The notes beneath the pieces were generated by a model. The model saw only the letters and a list, made by a program, of their open reading frames with translations, made no database searches and had not been told where the DNA came from. From Labilibacter marinus (lineage in GTDB: Bacteria; Bacteroidota; Bacteroidia; Bacteroidales; Marinilabiliaceae), in assembly GCF_001659685.2 (NCBI RefSeq), contig NZ_LXYE02000044.1:1-64000 (forward strand): a stretch of 64,000 nucleotides of DNA, in the 5' to 3' direction. Below, in pieces: positions 9,527-18,099 of the stretch (its first letter is position 1; the number at the start of each line of letters is the position of its first letter). A program made the position numbers and the translations under genes.

Positions 9527-10183
9527 TTAATCTTCTACCAAGTCCTTGTTACGTGAACGTTGAACCCAAATAATGATACCTACTGTTACCAAGGCCATTG
9601 GAGGTAAAATCATAAAACCATTATTTGCATATCCCATGTCATAAAATGCCTGAGGGATGATGTTTAAGGTTCCTAATCCAGGTAATGTTAAAGTACCTGA
9701 TCCTAATAGCTCACGAAAGAAAGCTACAATGATTAAGATTACTCCGTACCCTGCAGCATTACCTACACCATCTAAAGCTGATTGCCAAGGTTTGTTACCT
9801 AAAGCAAAAGCCTCTAAACGACCCATGATAATACAGTTGGTAATAATTAATCCAACAAAAACAGATAGCTGCTTACTTACTTCGTAAGCAAAGGCTTTAA
9901 GAATCTGGTCAACCAGAATTACAAGGGCAGCTACAACTACCAACTGAACGATGATACGAATTCGTGAAGGAATTGTATTACGTAGCAGCGATATAAGAAT
10001 ATTGGCAAAAACCAATACGAACATTACCGAAATTGACATTACAATTGCCGGCTCTAACTTTGCCGTAACCGCTAGTGCCGAACAAATACCCAATACCTGA
10101 ATAGTAATAGGGTTTTGTGCGTTAAGCGGGTTTGTTATAAGTTTTCGGTTTTTAGCTGAAAACAAAGGTTCTTTGTCGCTCAT
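9527..10183 (-). CDS. nqrD: Na+-translocating NADH:quinone oxidoreductase subunit D
   Basis: An integral membrane subunit of 218 residues with six hydrophobic helices, paralogous to NqrE and inverted relative to it in the membrane. The conserved segments IQVLGICSALAVT and FVGLIITNCIIMGRLEAFA hold the two cysteines expected for the membrane Fe-S centre shared with NqrE. It ends 24 bp before nqrE and starts 11 bp after nqrC. Length is normal for the family. Confidence 0.97.
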   Translation of the reverse strand: MSDKEPLFSAKNRKLITNPLNAQNPITIQVLGICSALAVTAKLEPAIVMSISVMFVLVFANILISLLRNTIPSRIRIIVQLVVVAALVILVDQILKAFAYEVSKQLSVFVGLIITNCIIMGRLEAFALGNKPWQSALDGVGNAAGYGVILIIVAFFRELLGSGTLTLPGLGTLNIIPQAFYDMGYANNGFMILPPMALVTVGIIIWVQRSRNKDLVED

Positions 10184-10194
10184 TTTTTAACCGT

Positions 10195-10890
10195 TTAATT
10201 TTTTAAATACTTTTCGTACCCACTTAGGCACTCTTTTAACATATCGGTAACTCCATTACTAGTAATGGTACCCCCCGAGATAGCATCAACCGCATGTGGA
10301 TTCGTACTTGTATCTACTCCTTTTACAACTGCAATAGAAGTAAACACGCCTGACTCATCAAAAATGGTTTTTCCTTTAAAAGGAGTCTGAAAGAATTCTT
10401 TAGAAATCTCAGCACCTAATCCTGGCGTTTCACCTTTGTGGTCAAAAGTAGCTCCGTATACGGTATTTTTATCCGCATTAAGCGAAATATATCCCCAAAC
10501 AGGTCCCCATAATCCAACACCACGAAGAGGAATAATAATTTTTTCTTCTCCGCTTTCTAGCTTACAGATATAAAGTGGGTAGTTACGATCTTTTTGTTCT
10601 TTACGAACTTCTTTAGCCATATCAATATCAAAAGCATTACCTTCCACTTCGCTTCCGCTAACGTTAATAACCTTTGTGTTTTCTCCGATATGTTTTGCGT
10701 ATAGCTCTTCAGCAGTAGTCGCATCGCTGGCAATTCCAACTGATCTTAATAAATCAATTTTCTTAGCTACTTCAACGTTTTTGTTTTGTATTGGCTTTAA
10801 TGATTCCGATACAAAAGCTAAAACAGCAGCAACCACGATTACCATGACAACGGCATAAAGAACTGTATATAAATTTCCTTGTTTGTCCAT
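10195..10890 (-). CDS. nqrC: Na+-translocating NADH:quinone oxidoreductase subunit C
   Basis: The periplasmic flavoprotein subunit, 231 residues, with one N-terminal membrane helix (about 8-27) and an FMN-binding domain. The flavinylation motif near the C-terminus reads DAISGGTITSNG, with Thr208 as the expected covalent FMN site; the family consensus is SGAT, so Gly replaces Ala here, a mild change. FMN is attached by the flavin transferase ApbE, which is not in this window. It lies 13 bp after nqrB. Confidence 0.97.
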   Translation of the reverse strand: MDKQGNLYTVLYAVVMVIVVAAVLAFVSESLKPIQNKNVEVAKKIDLLRSVGIASDATTAEELYAKHIGENTKVINVSGSEVEGNAFDIDMAKEVRKEQKDRNYPLYICKLESGEEKIIIPLRGVGLWGPVWGYISLNADKNTVYGATFDHKGETPGLGAEISKEFFQTPFKGKTIFDESGVFTSIAVVKGVDTSTNPHAVDAISGGTITSNGVTDMLKECLSGYEKYLKN

Positions 10891-10903
10891 TTTTATAGTT
10901 TTA

Positions 10904-12085
10904 TTAAGCGTTTACTCTTTTTAAACGACGTTTAATATTTTGTTGAACAATAACATGATCAATCAATGGAGCAAAAGTGTTCATTAGTAAAATGGCTAAC
11001 ATTACACCTTCTGGATATGCTGGGTTAAACACACGAATTAAAATGGCAAATACACCAATTAAAAATCCGTAAATGTATTTTCCTTTATCAGTACGCGCTC
11101 CAGATACAGGATCTGTTGCCATAAATACCGCACCAAAAGCAAATCCACCTAAACATAGTTGGTGTAAAGCAGGAACATTCATTAGTTCGTTAGCACCAAT
11201 CAGGTTAAACCCGTATGCCATGATAAAACCACCTGCAAAAACACTGACCATTATTTTCCAGTTAGCAATACCAGTTAATAACAAGATTACTGCCCCAATT
11301 AAAATAGCTAATGTGCTTGTTTCTCCAATCGATCCTGGAATCATTCCGATAAAACTATTCCAAAGGTCATAAACACCACCATCTGCTAATCTTCCTAATC
11401 CTTCGCCCGATTTTAGTACAGCTGCTTCACCTAAAGCTGTTGCTCCAGAAAAACCATCTACTATACCTTCTCCTTTACTCATGCCTGAAACCCAAATAAG
11501 ATCTCCTGACATTTTTGAAGGATAAGCAAAGAATAAAAATGCTCTGGCAATTAAAGCTGGGTTCCAGATATTCATACCTGTACCTCCAAAAACTTCTTTA
11601 CCAATTACTACAGCAAATGCAGTTGCAACAGCTACCATCCACAAAGGAATATCAGCTGGTAACACCAAAGGAATTAACATCCCCGATACAAGGAATCCCT
11701 CCGCAACTTCGTGTCCTCTTAATTGAGCAAACATAAACTCAATGCCAAGACCTACTACATAAGATACAATTACAATAGGAAGTACTTTTATAGCACCATA
11801 CCCTATCATTGGCCAAAAGTCAGCACCCTGACCCGTAGCTAAAAAATGTTGGTATCCTGTATTCCAAATTCCAAACAACAAAGCAGGAATTAATGCCATT
11901 ACCACAACGGCCATTGTTCTTTTAGAATCAATAGCATCATGGATATGAACACCTGTTTTTGAGGTTGTTTTTGGAACAAAAAGTAAAGTCTCAAAAGCAT
12001 CGAATGAAGAGTGCAATTTTTCAAACTTCCCACCTTTTTCAAAGTTGGGTTTGATTTTATCCAAATATTGTCTTAATGCTTTCAA
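10904..12085 (-). CDS. nqrB: Na+-translocating NADH:quinone oxidoreductase subunit B
   Basis: The large membrane subunit, 393 residues with about ten hydrophobic helices, which carries covalent FMN and the Na+ channel. The flavinylation motif DGFSGATALGEA has its Thr near residue 214. The start is a TTG at 12085: the N-terminus MKALRQYLDKIKPNFEKGGK lines up with the usual NqrB start, and the next in-frame Met is about residue 57, inside conserved sequence, so TTG is very likely the true initiator. It lies 39 bp after nqrA. Confidence 0.96.
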   Translation of the reverse strand: MKALRQYLDKIKPNFEKGGKFEKLHSSFDAFETLLFVPKTTSKTGVHIHDAIDSKRTMAVVVMALIPALLFGIWNTGYQHFLATGQGADFWPMIGYGAIKVLPIVIVSYVVGLGIEFMFAQLRGHEVAEGFLVSGMLIPLVLPADIPLWMVAVATAFAVVIGKEVFGGTGMNIWNPALIARAFLFFAYPSKMSGDLIWVSGMSKGEGIVDGFSGATALGEAAVLKSGEGLGRLADGGVYDLWNSFIGMIPGSIGETSTLAILIGAVILLLTGIANWKIMVSVFAGGFIMAYGFNLIGANELMNVPALHQLCLGGFAFGAVFMATDPVSGARTDKGKYIYGFLIGVFAILIRVFNPAYPEGVMLAILLMNTFAPLIDHVIVQQNIKRRLKRVNA

Positions 12086-12124
12086 TTTATTTTAATTTTA
12101 ATATTTACAAATTGATGGAGCCAA

Positions 12125-13474
12125 TTAGCTCATCTCTTTAACCATAGTATCAATACCCTTACGGATAATGCTTTGGATTTCAAGTTTTGAAGTACAAACA
12201 AACTCACAAAGTGCTAAATCTTCTTCAGCTACTTCATAAATTCCTAATTGCTCCATTTTATCGATATCCTCCGTGATGATGGCTTTGATTAAATGCTCTG
12301 GTAATATGTCCATTGGCAATACTTTATCGTATTGTCCTGAAACAATGATAGCACGAGGTCCACCATTTAAATTCGCATTTAAAGCATATTCTTTTTTAGG
12401 ACTCAACCATGAGAAGAATGATTTAGATACACTAAACTTGTTTAAGCCAGGTGCTACCCAACCCATAAATTCAGCTTCATCACCCTCTGGTATAACTGTA
12501 ATTTGAGAATCGTAGCTTCCCAAATATCCATCCTTACTTACATTACCGCCAGTAAGAACGTTTCCACTAATATATCTTAGGTTACCTTCTTCTACATTGT
12601 TTTGAACATATGCAGAAATACTAGCACCAACTTTAGTTTTTACGTAATTTCTTGTCTTTAACTCAGAACCAGTTAAAGCAATAATCCTAGACGCATCATA
12701 TACTCCTTCAGTAAATAATTTACCTAATGAAATAACCTCTTGCGGCTGGATAGTCCAGTAAATATCTCCTTTATTAATAGGTGATACGTGGTGAATTTGA
12801 ACACCTACATTACCTGCTGGGTGTGGACCAGAAAAAGAACTTACTTTAGCGCCTGAAACAGAAACAAAAGCTTTAGAAGCCATTTGACTATTCACTCCAA
12901 TATTTACTCCACCTGAAGTAAGCTTGTTTAATACATCAACACCTGCTTGAAAAGCAGACTCTTGACCAGCTACAACAAAATCGTTATCTGGAGCTAATGG
13001 TGAAGAATCAAAAGCAGAAATAAAGATTGCTTTTGGCTCGTCGGCTGGATTAGCTACCACGTTGTATGGTCGCTGACGAAAAAATGGCCACATTCCTGAT
13101 GCCAAAATCTTTTCTAAGGCCGCCTCCTTTGATACTTGTTTTGGATCAGCTGCTCCAAAATCCTCTGCTTCATTTTGGTTGTCGCTTTTCACCACAACCT
13201 CTAATATTCGTCTGCGCTCTCCACGGTTTACTACCTGCACCTCTCCACTAACAGGAGAAACAAATTTAATATCAGTACGATACTTGTCGAAAAACAACAC
13301 CGAACCAACCTTAACTTTGTCACCAGGCTTAACCGCTAACTTTGGAACCAATCCAGGGAAATCTCCTGGTTTGATAGCAAAAAGCTCAGGTAAATTGGTA
13401 GTACCAAATACTTTTTCCGCTTTACCCTTTAGCCGAATATCAAGACCTTTTTTTATTTTAATTACGTCTGACAT
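12125..13474 (-). CDS. nqrA: Na+-translocating NADH:quinone oxidoreductase subunit A
   Basis: The peripheral cytoplasmic subunit, 449 residues from the ATG at 13474 (MSDVIKIKKGLDIRLKG, the standard N-terminus). It has no redox cofactor; in the family it lies near the quinone site. The open frame runs 12 codons further to a TTG at 13510, but that TTG is the end of a TATTTTTG promoter element, so it cannot be translated from this promoter. It is the first gene of nqrABCDEF. Confidence 0.97.
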   Translation of the reverse strand: MSDVIKIKKGLDIRLKGKAEKVFGTTNLPELFAIKPGDFPGLVPKLAVKPGDKVKVGSVLFFDKYRTDIKFVSPVSGEVQVVNRGERRRILEVVVKSDNQNEAEDFGAADPKQVSKEAALEKILASGMWPFFRQRPYNVVANPADEPKAIFISAFDSSPLAPDNDFVVAGQESAFQAGVDVLNKLTSGGVNIGVNSQMASKAFVSVSGAKVSSFSGPHPAGNVGVQIHHVSPINKGDIYWTIQPQEVISLGKLFTEGVYDASRIIALTGSELKTRNYVKTKVGASISAYVQNNVEEGNLRYISGNVLTGGNVSKDGYLGSYDSQITVIPEGDEAEFMGWVAPGLNKFSVSKSFFSWLSPKKEYALNANLNGGPRAIIVSGQYDKVLPMDILPEHLIKAIITEDIDKMEQLGIYEVAEEDLALCEFVCTSKLEIQSIIRKGIDTMVKEMS

Positions 13475-13507
13475 GTTTGATAAAAAGTTTTTTTTTGAAT
13501 TTGGATG

Positions 13508-13515
13508 CAAAAATA
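13508..13515 (-). promoter_or_regulatory. Promoter -7 element of the nqr operon
   Basis: On the minus strand this reads TATTTTTG, a perfect match to the Bacteroidetes -7 consensus TAnnTTTG, 34 bp before the nqrA ATG. The expected transcript start near 13502 gives a short leader of about 28 nt. No convincing -33 TTTG is visible. Confidence 0.65.
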
Positions 13516-13724
13516 CAATAATTTATAACTTAATAAGCCTCTGAACTTAACTATTAAAGAAAAAATTCGTTAAATAATTTATAAATCATAAGTATCTAAT
13601 GCTCATGTTCATATAGAATGAAAGTTTGTTTAAACAAAATAAGGAGTAAAAAGTATTTATTATGTGCAGAAAATAGTATACCCCCCGCTTGCTGTATAGC
13701 GAGAATTAAATAACAATATAAAAA

Positions 13725-15695
13725 TCAAACATTTATTTCATTGAAAGCTGGTTTGTAAGGTATGGTAAAATAGAATTTCGCCCCTTCACCTTTCCTAGAC
13801 TCTATCCATATTTTACCGCCTAGCAATTCTATAAAACCCTTTGAAATGGAAAGCCCCAGACCCGTTCCGCCATACTCTTTGTTGGTAGAAAAATCAACCT
13901 GCCTAAAACGTTCAAAAACAAGCCTATGAAACTTCGGATCAATACCAATACCACTGTCTTTCACACAAAAAACAAGCATCTCACTTTTTCGCTCACAATT
14001 AATTTCAACAAATCCTTTTGATGTGAATTTTACACCATTGGAGATAAGGTTTGTTAATATCTGAATCAGCTTAGTTTGATCAGAATAAACATTTGCTTCG
14101 TAATCATTTAACTTAACTCCTGCTCTAACTTGCAATTTAGAAGTGGTTTCATCCTTATTAAACATGAGTATTAAACGATCGATAATTTGGTTCACATTTA
14201 TCTTGTCTGTCCGTACATTGGCTTGCTCTGTTTCTAATTGAGAGATGGTAAGCACATCGGTTAAAATAGATAACAATTGATTACTACTGCTCCGAATAAC
14301 CGAAATATAATCAATTTCATGGCCAGTAGACTCTTCACTACTTAGCAACTCCGAAAAACCTACAATAGCATTTAGGGGCGTTCTTATCTCATGTGACAAG
14401 TTATTTAAAAAAGCTGTTTTTAATCTTCCTCCTTCTTCTGCTTTTTCTTTCGCAGCAATTAACTCCTGTTCCGTTTCTTTGAGTTTAGTAATATCAAAAG
14501 AAAAACCACCGATACGAGGCTCCTCTCCTGGCACTTGTAACAAAAACTTCAGTGCATGCAACCAAACTTTTTTACCTCCTACTTTAGCGGTATAGATAAG
14601 TTGTAACTGTTTGGCCTCCCCACTTAGTATCTTATTGTCTGAATCCTTAATAAGTTCAATGGTTTCTTCATCAAAAATAGGGCTCTCCGATCCATACAAT
14701 GTTTGATCATCGAACTTTAATTCATTTACCTTTTTATTTTTATAGATGTGCTTGGAATCTTTATCCTTGATATAAACGAAAGCTCCTATGTTCTCCATAA
14801 AGGTTTTAAAAACAGCCTCGCTACGTTTCACCTTTTGTGTTGCTACACGAATTCTATATCGTAATAAAAAAACAAAAACCATTAAGGATAATACGGCCAC
14901 TGCAACCACATATAATGAATCTTTAACATACCGAGGCACTACTTGAATAGAGCCAACATTTCCATGCGACCACTTTTGACGGGATACATTAAAAACGGAC
15001 TTGCTATCTCTTTTCCATTTTACCAGATAATTATCTAAAAGATCCAGTAACTCTGCGTTTTCATTCTTTTTTACCGTAAAAAATATATCAAACGGATTCA
15101 ATACAATTCCTGTAGATCGCAAGCCATGCTCCATATATTTACCTGCTCCAAAAGTGTTATTTACAACACCTGCGTCTACAATCCCTTTTGAAACCAGCTG
15201 AAAAACCTCTTCAAACTCATCCACTTCAATAAACGAACATTGAACAGACAGTTTTTTAGTTAATTCCTTAAGGTGCCTGGCATTCATATCTTTTTTCATG
15301 ACGGCAATTTTCTTACCTGCCAAATTCAAAATACCATCAATATCTGAATCCGGATCTACATAAACTTCGCCCCACACCGTTAACAAAGGTGTTAAGCCGT
15401 AATCCATATACTCATTACGCTCATCACTATACGCAACACTTGTCATTAAATCAATTTTACCCGCTTTTATTTTCGCTAGGCCATCTTCCCAACTACTGCA
15501 GATATATTTAAATTTTATGTTTTCTTTCTTTTCAATTTCGCACAGCGCATCTACATAAAAGCCTTTTACTTCTCCATCGTCATCCATAAAAATTGCTGGA
15601 TACAAACTAAAAGCACCTACTTTAACTTCTTTTTGTGCATGTAAACCTGAAGTAAAGAATAACAGAATGAATATTTTAGGTAGAAGTTTTATCAT
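13725..15695 (-). CDS. Sensor histidine kinase with periplasmic solute-binding domain and PAS
   Basis: A 656-residue sensor. A signal peptide (1-20) is followed by a bacterial extracellular solute-binding family 3 domain (about 22-245, with VKVGAFSLYPAIFMD and GKIDLMTSVAYSDERNEYMDY), a membrane helix (about 262-280), a PAS domain (about 290-400), HisKA with phospho-acceptor His435 (LSHEIRTPLNAIVGF), and HATPase_c with NLISNGVKFTS, DSGIGID and GGTGLGLSI. The binding domain implies sensing of a small ligand such as an amino acid. There is no receiver domain and no regulator gene beside it. Confidence 0.93.
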   Translation of the reverse strand: MIKLLPKIFILLFFTSGLHAQKEVKVGAFSLYPAIFMDDDGEVKGFYVDALCEIEKKENIKFKYICSSWEDGLAKIKAGKIDLMTSVAYSDERNEYMDYGLTPLLTVWGEVYVDPDSDIDGILNLAGKKIAVMKKDMNARHLKELTKKLSVQCSFIEVDEFEEVFQLVSKGIVDAGVVNNTFGAGKYMEHGLRSTGIVLNPFDIFFTVKKNENAELLDLLDNYLVKWKRDSKSVFNVSRQKWSHGNVGSIQVVPRYVKDSLYVVAVAVLSLMVFVFLLRYRIRVATQKVKRSEAVFKTFMENIGAFVYIKDKDSKHIYKNKKVNELKFDDQTLYGSESPIFDEETIELIKDSDNKILSGEAKQLQLIYTAKVGGKKVWLHALKFLLQVPGEEPRIGGFSFDITKLKETEQELIAAKEKAEEGGRLKTAFLNNLSHEIRTPLNAIVGFSELLSSEESTGHEIDYISVIRSSSNQLLSILTDVLTISQLETEQANVRTDKINVNQIIDRLILMFNKDETTSKLQVRAGVKLNDYEANVYSDQTKLIQILTNLISNGVKFTSKGFVEINCERKSEMLVFCVKDSGIGIDPKFHRLVFERFRQVDFSTNKEYGGTGLGLSISKGFIELLGGKIWIESRKGEGAKFYFTIPYKPAFNEINV

Positions 15696-15908
15696 ATTTA
15701 GGCTGCATCAAAAATTGGAGAAATAAGATACTAAAATAAATTCAAACAACATCTAATATTCAAACAATTAACATTCTTAATCAAGAATAACGACACGCGA
15801 TATGTAAGACAAATCTATCTGATAGCTCATTTAGAAGTATAGGAATATGTATAGAAAATATGCACTTTATTCAGAATTGGTATATTTAAGCCATCAAAAG
15901 ATAATAGC

Positions 15909-17174
15909 ATGATAAAAAAGATATTACTAACATTCATATTTAATTTGTGTTTATTGGCTTTCAGCCAATCTCAGGTTATTGAAAACAAAAGCCACCACAG
16001 ATCCATTAAAACTATTCAGTGTCATAAAAAAAACTGGCCTTTATCATACCCCATCATAAATTTTGGCGAACAACTGCAATTGTCATTTGATGATTTGAAT
16101 GGCGAGATACAAGACTATTACTACACCATAATTCATTGTGATGAAAATTGGGAACAATCGCAATTAATGGAAACAGAATATGTAAGTGGAATTAATGAGG
16201 TACCTCTATTGAACTATCAATATTCTTTTAATACTTCTATTGATTATGTGCATTATCAAGTAAATTTTCCTAATCAAGATATACAGCTGCGCGTATCGGG
16301 CAATTATATCATTAAAATTTATGCCGATGGCGATATGGATAATACCATTTTAACACAACGTTTTATGCTTACGGAACAAAAGGTGAGGATATTTCCAAAG
16401 GTAAAATACACCATGAATTCTGACATAAGGGATGCACAACAAGAAGTAAGCATTAATATTAAACATCCTAATTTTGAGACATCAAACCCTGTAGAAGAAG
16501 TGCGTGTTCATATTATTCAAAATGGCAGATTAGACAATGCCATTATAGGTTTAAAACCCATGTTTGTGCGAAATTACGAATTGGATTACAACTACAATCG
16601 CGAAACTCTATTTGAAGGTGGTAACGAATACAGATGGTTGGATATTAGAAGTATTCGTTTTCAGAGTAGCACCATAAAAGACATTACCTTCCACGACCCA
16701 TATTCGCATGTTGAGTTATTTCCTGATGAAATATATGCAGGTAAATCATATTTTTTCAATAACGATTTTAACGGAAGGTATGTAATTGAAGTGCAAGAGA
16801 GCAATGATGATTTGCGAGAAGCAGAGTATGTTTACGTCCATTTTTCATTACCTAGAGAAGAACCGCTTGTAGGAGGTGATGTACATTTATTAGGCGGCCT
16901 AACCAATTGGCACCTTGACCAATCATCCATCATGAAATACAACTTTAACTTTAAACAATATGAGGCCTCTTTGTTATTGAAACAGGGCTTTTATAATTAT
17001 CAGTACGCCTTTAAACCCAATGGAACAGATAAAGCATCTGTCAGTATGTTTGAAGGCTCTCATAGCAAGACTGAAAATGATTACCTTATACTTGTGTACT
17101 ATCGAGGTACAGGAGATTATTTTGATAGACTGATTGGTGTTAGTCAGGTAAATTCAGTGAGTGGAAGAGAGTAA
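15909..17174 (+). CDS. Type IX secretion plug-like protein (DUF5103)
   Basis: A 421-residue exported protein with a signal peptide (about 1-21, ending FSQS) and the DUF5103 body: an N-terminal beta domain (HRSIKTIQCHKKNWPLSYP, then QLQLSFDDLNGEIQDYYYTI) and a C-terminal beta sandwich related to carbohydrate-binding/E-set folds (VHLLGGLTNWHLDQ). In Flavobacterium this family (Plug) closes the periplasmic side of the SprA translocon of the type IX secretion system. It fits the T9SS substrate and PorP/SprF protein further along this window, though it is not next to them. Confidence 0.82.
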   Translation: MIKKILLTFIFNLCLLAFSQSQVIENKSHHRSIKTIQCHKKNWPLSYPIINFGEQLQLSFDDLNGEIQDYYYTIIHCDENWEQSQLMETEYVSGINEVPLLNYQYSFNTSIDYVHYQVNFPNQDIQLRVSGNYIIKIYADGDMDNTILTQRFMLTEQKVRIFPKVKYTMNSDIRDAQQEVSINIKHPNFETSNPVEEVRVHIIQNGRLDNAIIGLKPMFVRNYELDYNYNRETLFEGGNEYRWLDIRSIRFQSSTIKDITFHDPYSHVELFPDEIYAGKSYFFNNDFNGRYVIEVQESNDDLREAEYVYVHFSLPREEPLVGGDVHLLGGLTNWHLDQSSIMKYNFNFKQYEASLLLKQGFYNYQYAFKPNGTDKASVSMFEGSHSKTENDYLILVYYRGTGDYFDRLIGVSQVNSVSGRE

Positions 17175-17210
17175 TCATCTTAATAAAACCTTATTATCTA
17201 AACTACAACT

Positions 17211-17882
17211 ATGGAAAACCCTATTGTTATTATCATTATTGCTGCAGTAGCTTTTATTATTTTTGGAAGTATTTATTTCAGCAAAAAAGCTATTATAAAA
17301 CGAAAACTTAAGAAAGCAACGTACAAGCGAATCTCACATTTTAGAGATGGCGACACAGCCAAAATAGTTGGAAAGGTAGAGCTTGTTGATAAAGCCCTTA
17401 TCGCTCCGCTCTCTAATAGGGAATGCGCCCATTATCATATTACAGTTGAGCAAAAGAAATCCTCAGGTAAAAACTCACATTGGTCTACTATTATTGATGA
17501 AAGCCAAACTTGTAATTATGTGATTAGAGAAGGTGAGCATTATGCTTTTATAAACTCTAGCCACATGAAAAGTTACATTGTGAAGGATAGGGATTATTCT
17601 TCGGGCACATTTAATGATGCAACAGAAGAACTTGAAAAGTACTTAAATAGTAAAGGGCATGAAAGTGAGAACTTTTTAGGACTAAATAAAAGCATAAGAT
17701 ATAAAGAGGGCATACTCGAAAGTAATGAAGAAATTGCTGTCTTAGGCCAAGGTCATTGGAAAACGGGAGCACAACTCGGACTACCCTCAAAGTACAAAAA
17801 GATACTAGAGATTGTTGCTAATAATGATAATAAGATATTTTTAAGTGATGCTACGGATACTACTAGCAAGGCTTCTTTATAA
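17211..17882 (+). CDS. GIDE-like membrane-anchored protein
   Basis: A 223-residue protein with one N-terminal membrane helix (about 4-22), a basic stretch (KKAIIKRKLKKATYKR), and a beta-rich domain. The pattern GKVELVDKALIAPLSNRECAHYH, then SSGKNSHWSTIIDE, then EEIAVLGQGHWK resembles the GIDE domain found in eukaryotic mitochondrial E3 ligases and in many bacterial membrane proteins of unknown role. There is no RING domain. The gene is 36 bp after the plug-like gene on the same strand and may be cotranscribed. Function unknown. Confidence 0.7.
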   Translation: MENPIVIIIIAAVAFIIFGSIYFSKKAIIKRKLKKATYKRISHFRDGDTAKIVGKVELVDKALIAPLSNRECAHYHITVEQKKSSGKNSHWSTIIDESQTCNYVIREGEHYAFINSSHMKSYIVKDRDYSSGTFNDATEELEKYLNSKGHESENFLGLNKSIRYKEGILESNEEIAVLGQGHWKTGAQLGLPSKYKKILEIVANNDNKIFLSDATDTTSKASL

Positions 17883-18031
17883 TAAAAGTGCTAATTTGAA
17901 TAATAGTATCTCATCATTATTCTAAAACAATTCTCACAAAATGGATTAAAACATCGCTGACGTGATTATTATCATACTCTTATCACCTCAAACACTGACA
18001 TAATTCATTAAATAAACAGGGCATCTTATCG

Positions 18032-18039
18032 TAAATTTG
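18032..18039 (+). promoter_or_regulatory. Promoter -7 element upstream of pruA
   Basis: TAAATTTG matches the Bacteroidetes -7 consensus TAnnTTTG, 60 bp before the pruA start. No clear -33 element accompanies it. Confidence 0.5.
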
Positions 18040-18099
18040 TAATGAGGGCAATTATGCCTTAACTACGAAATAAGTTTAATAACCATAAATAATTAAGTT

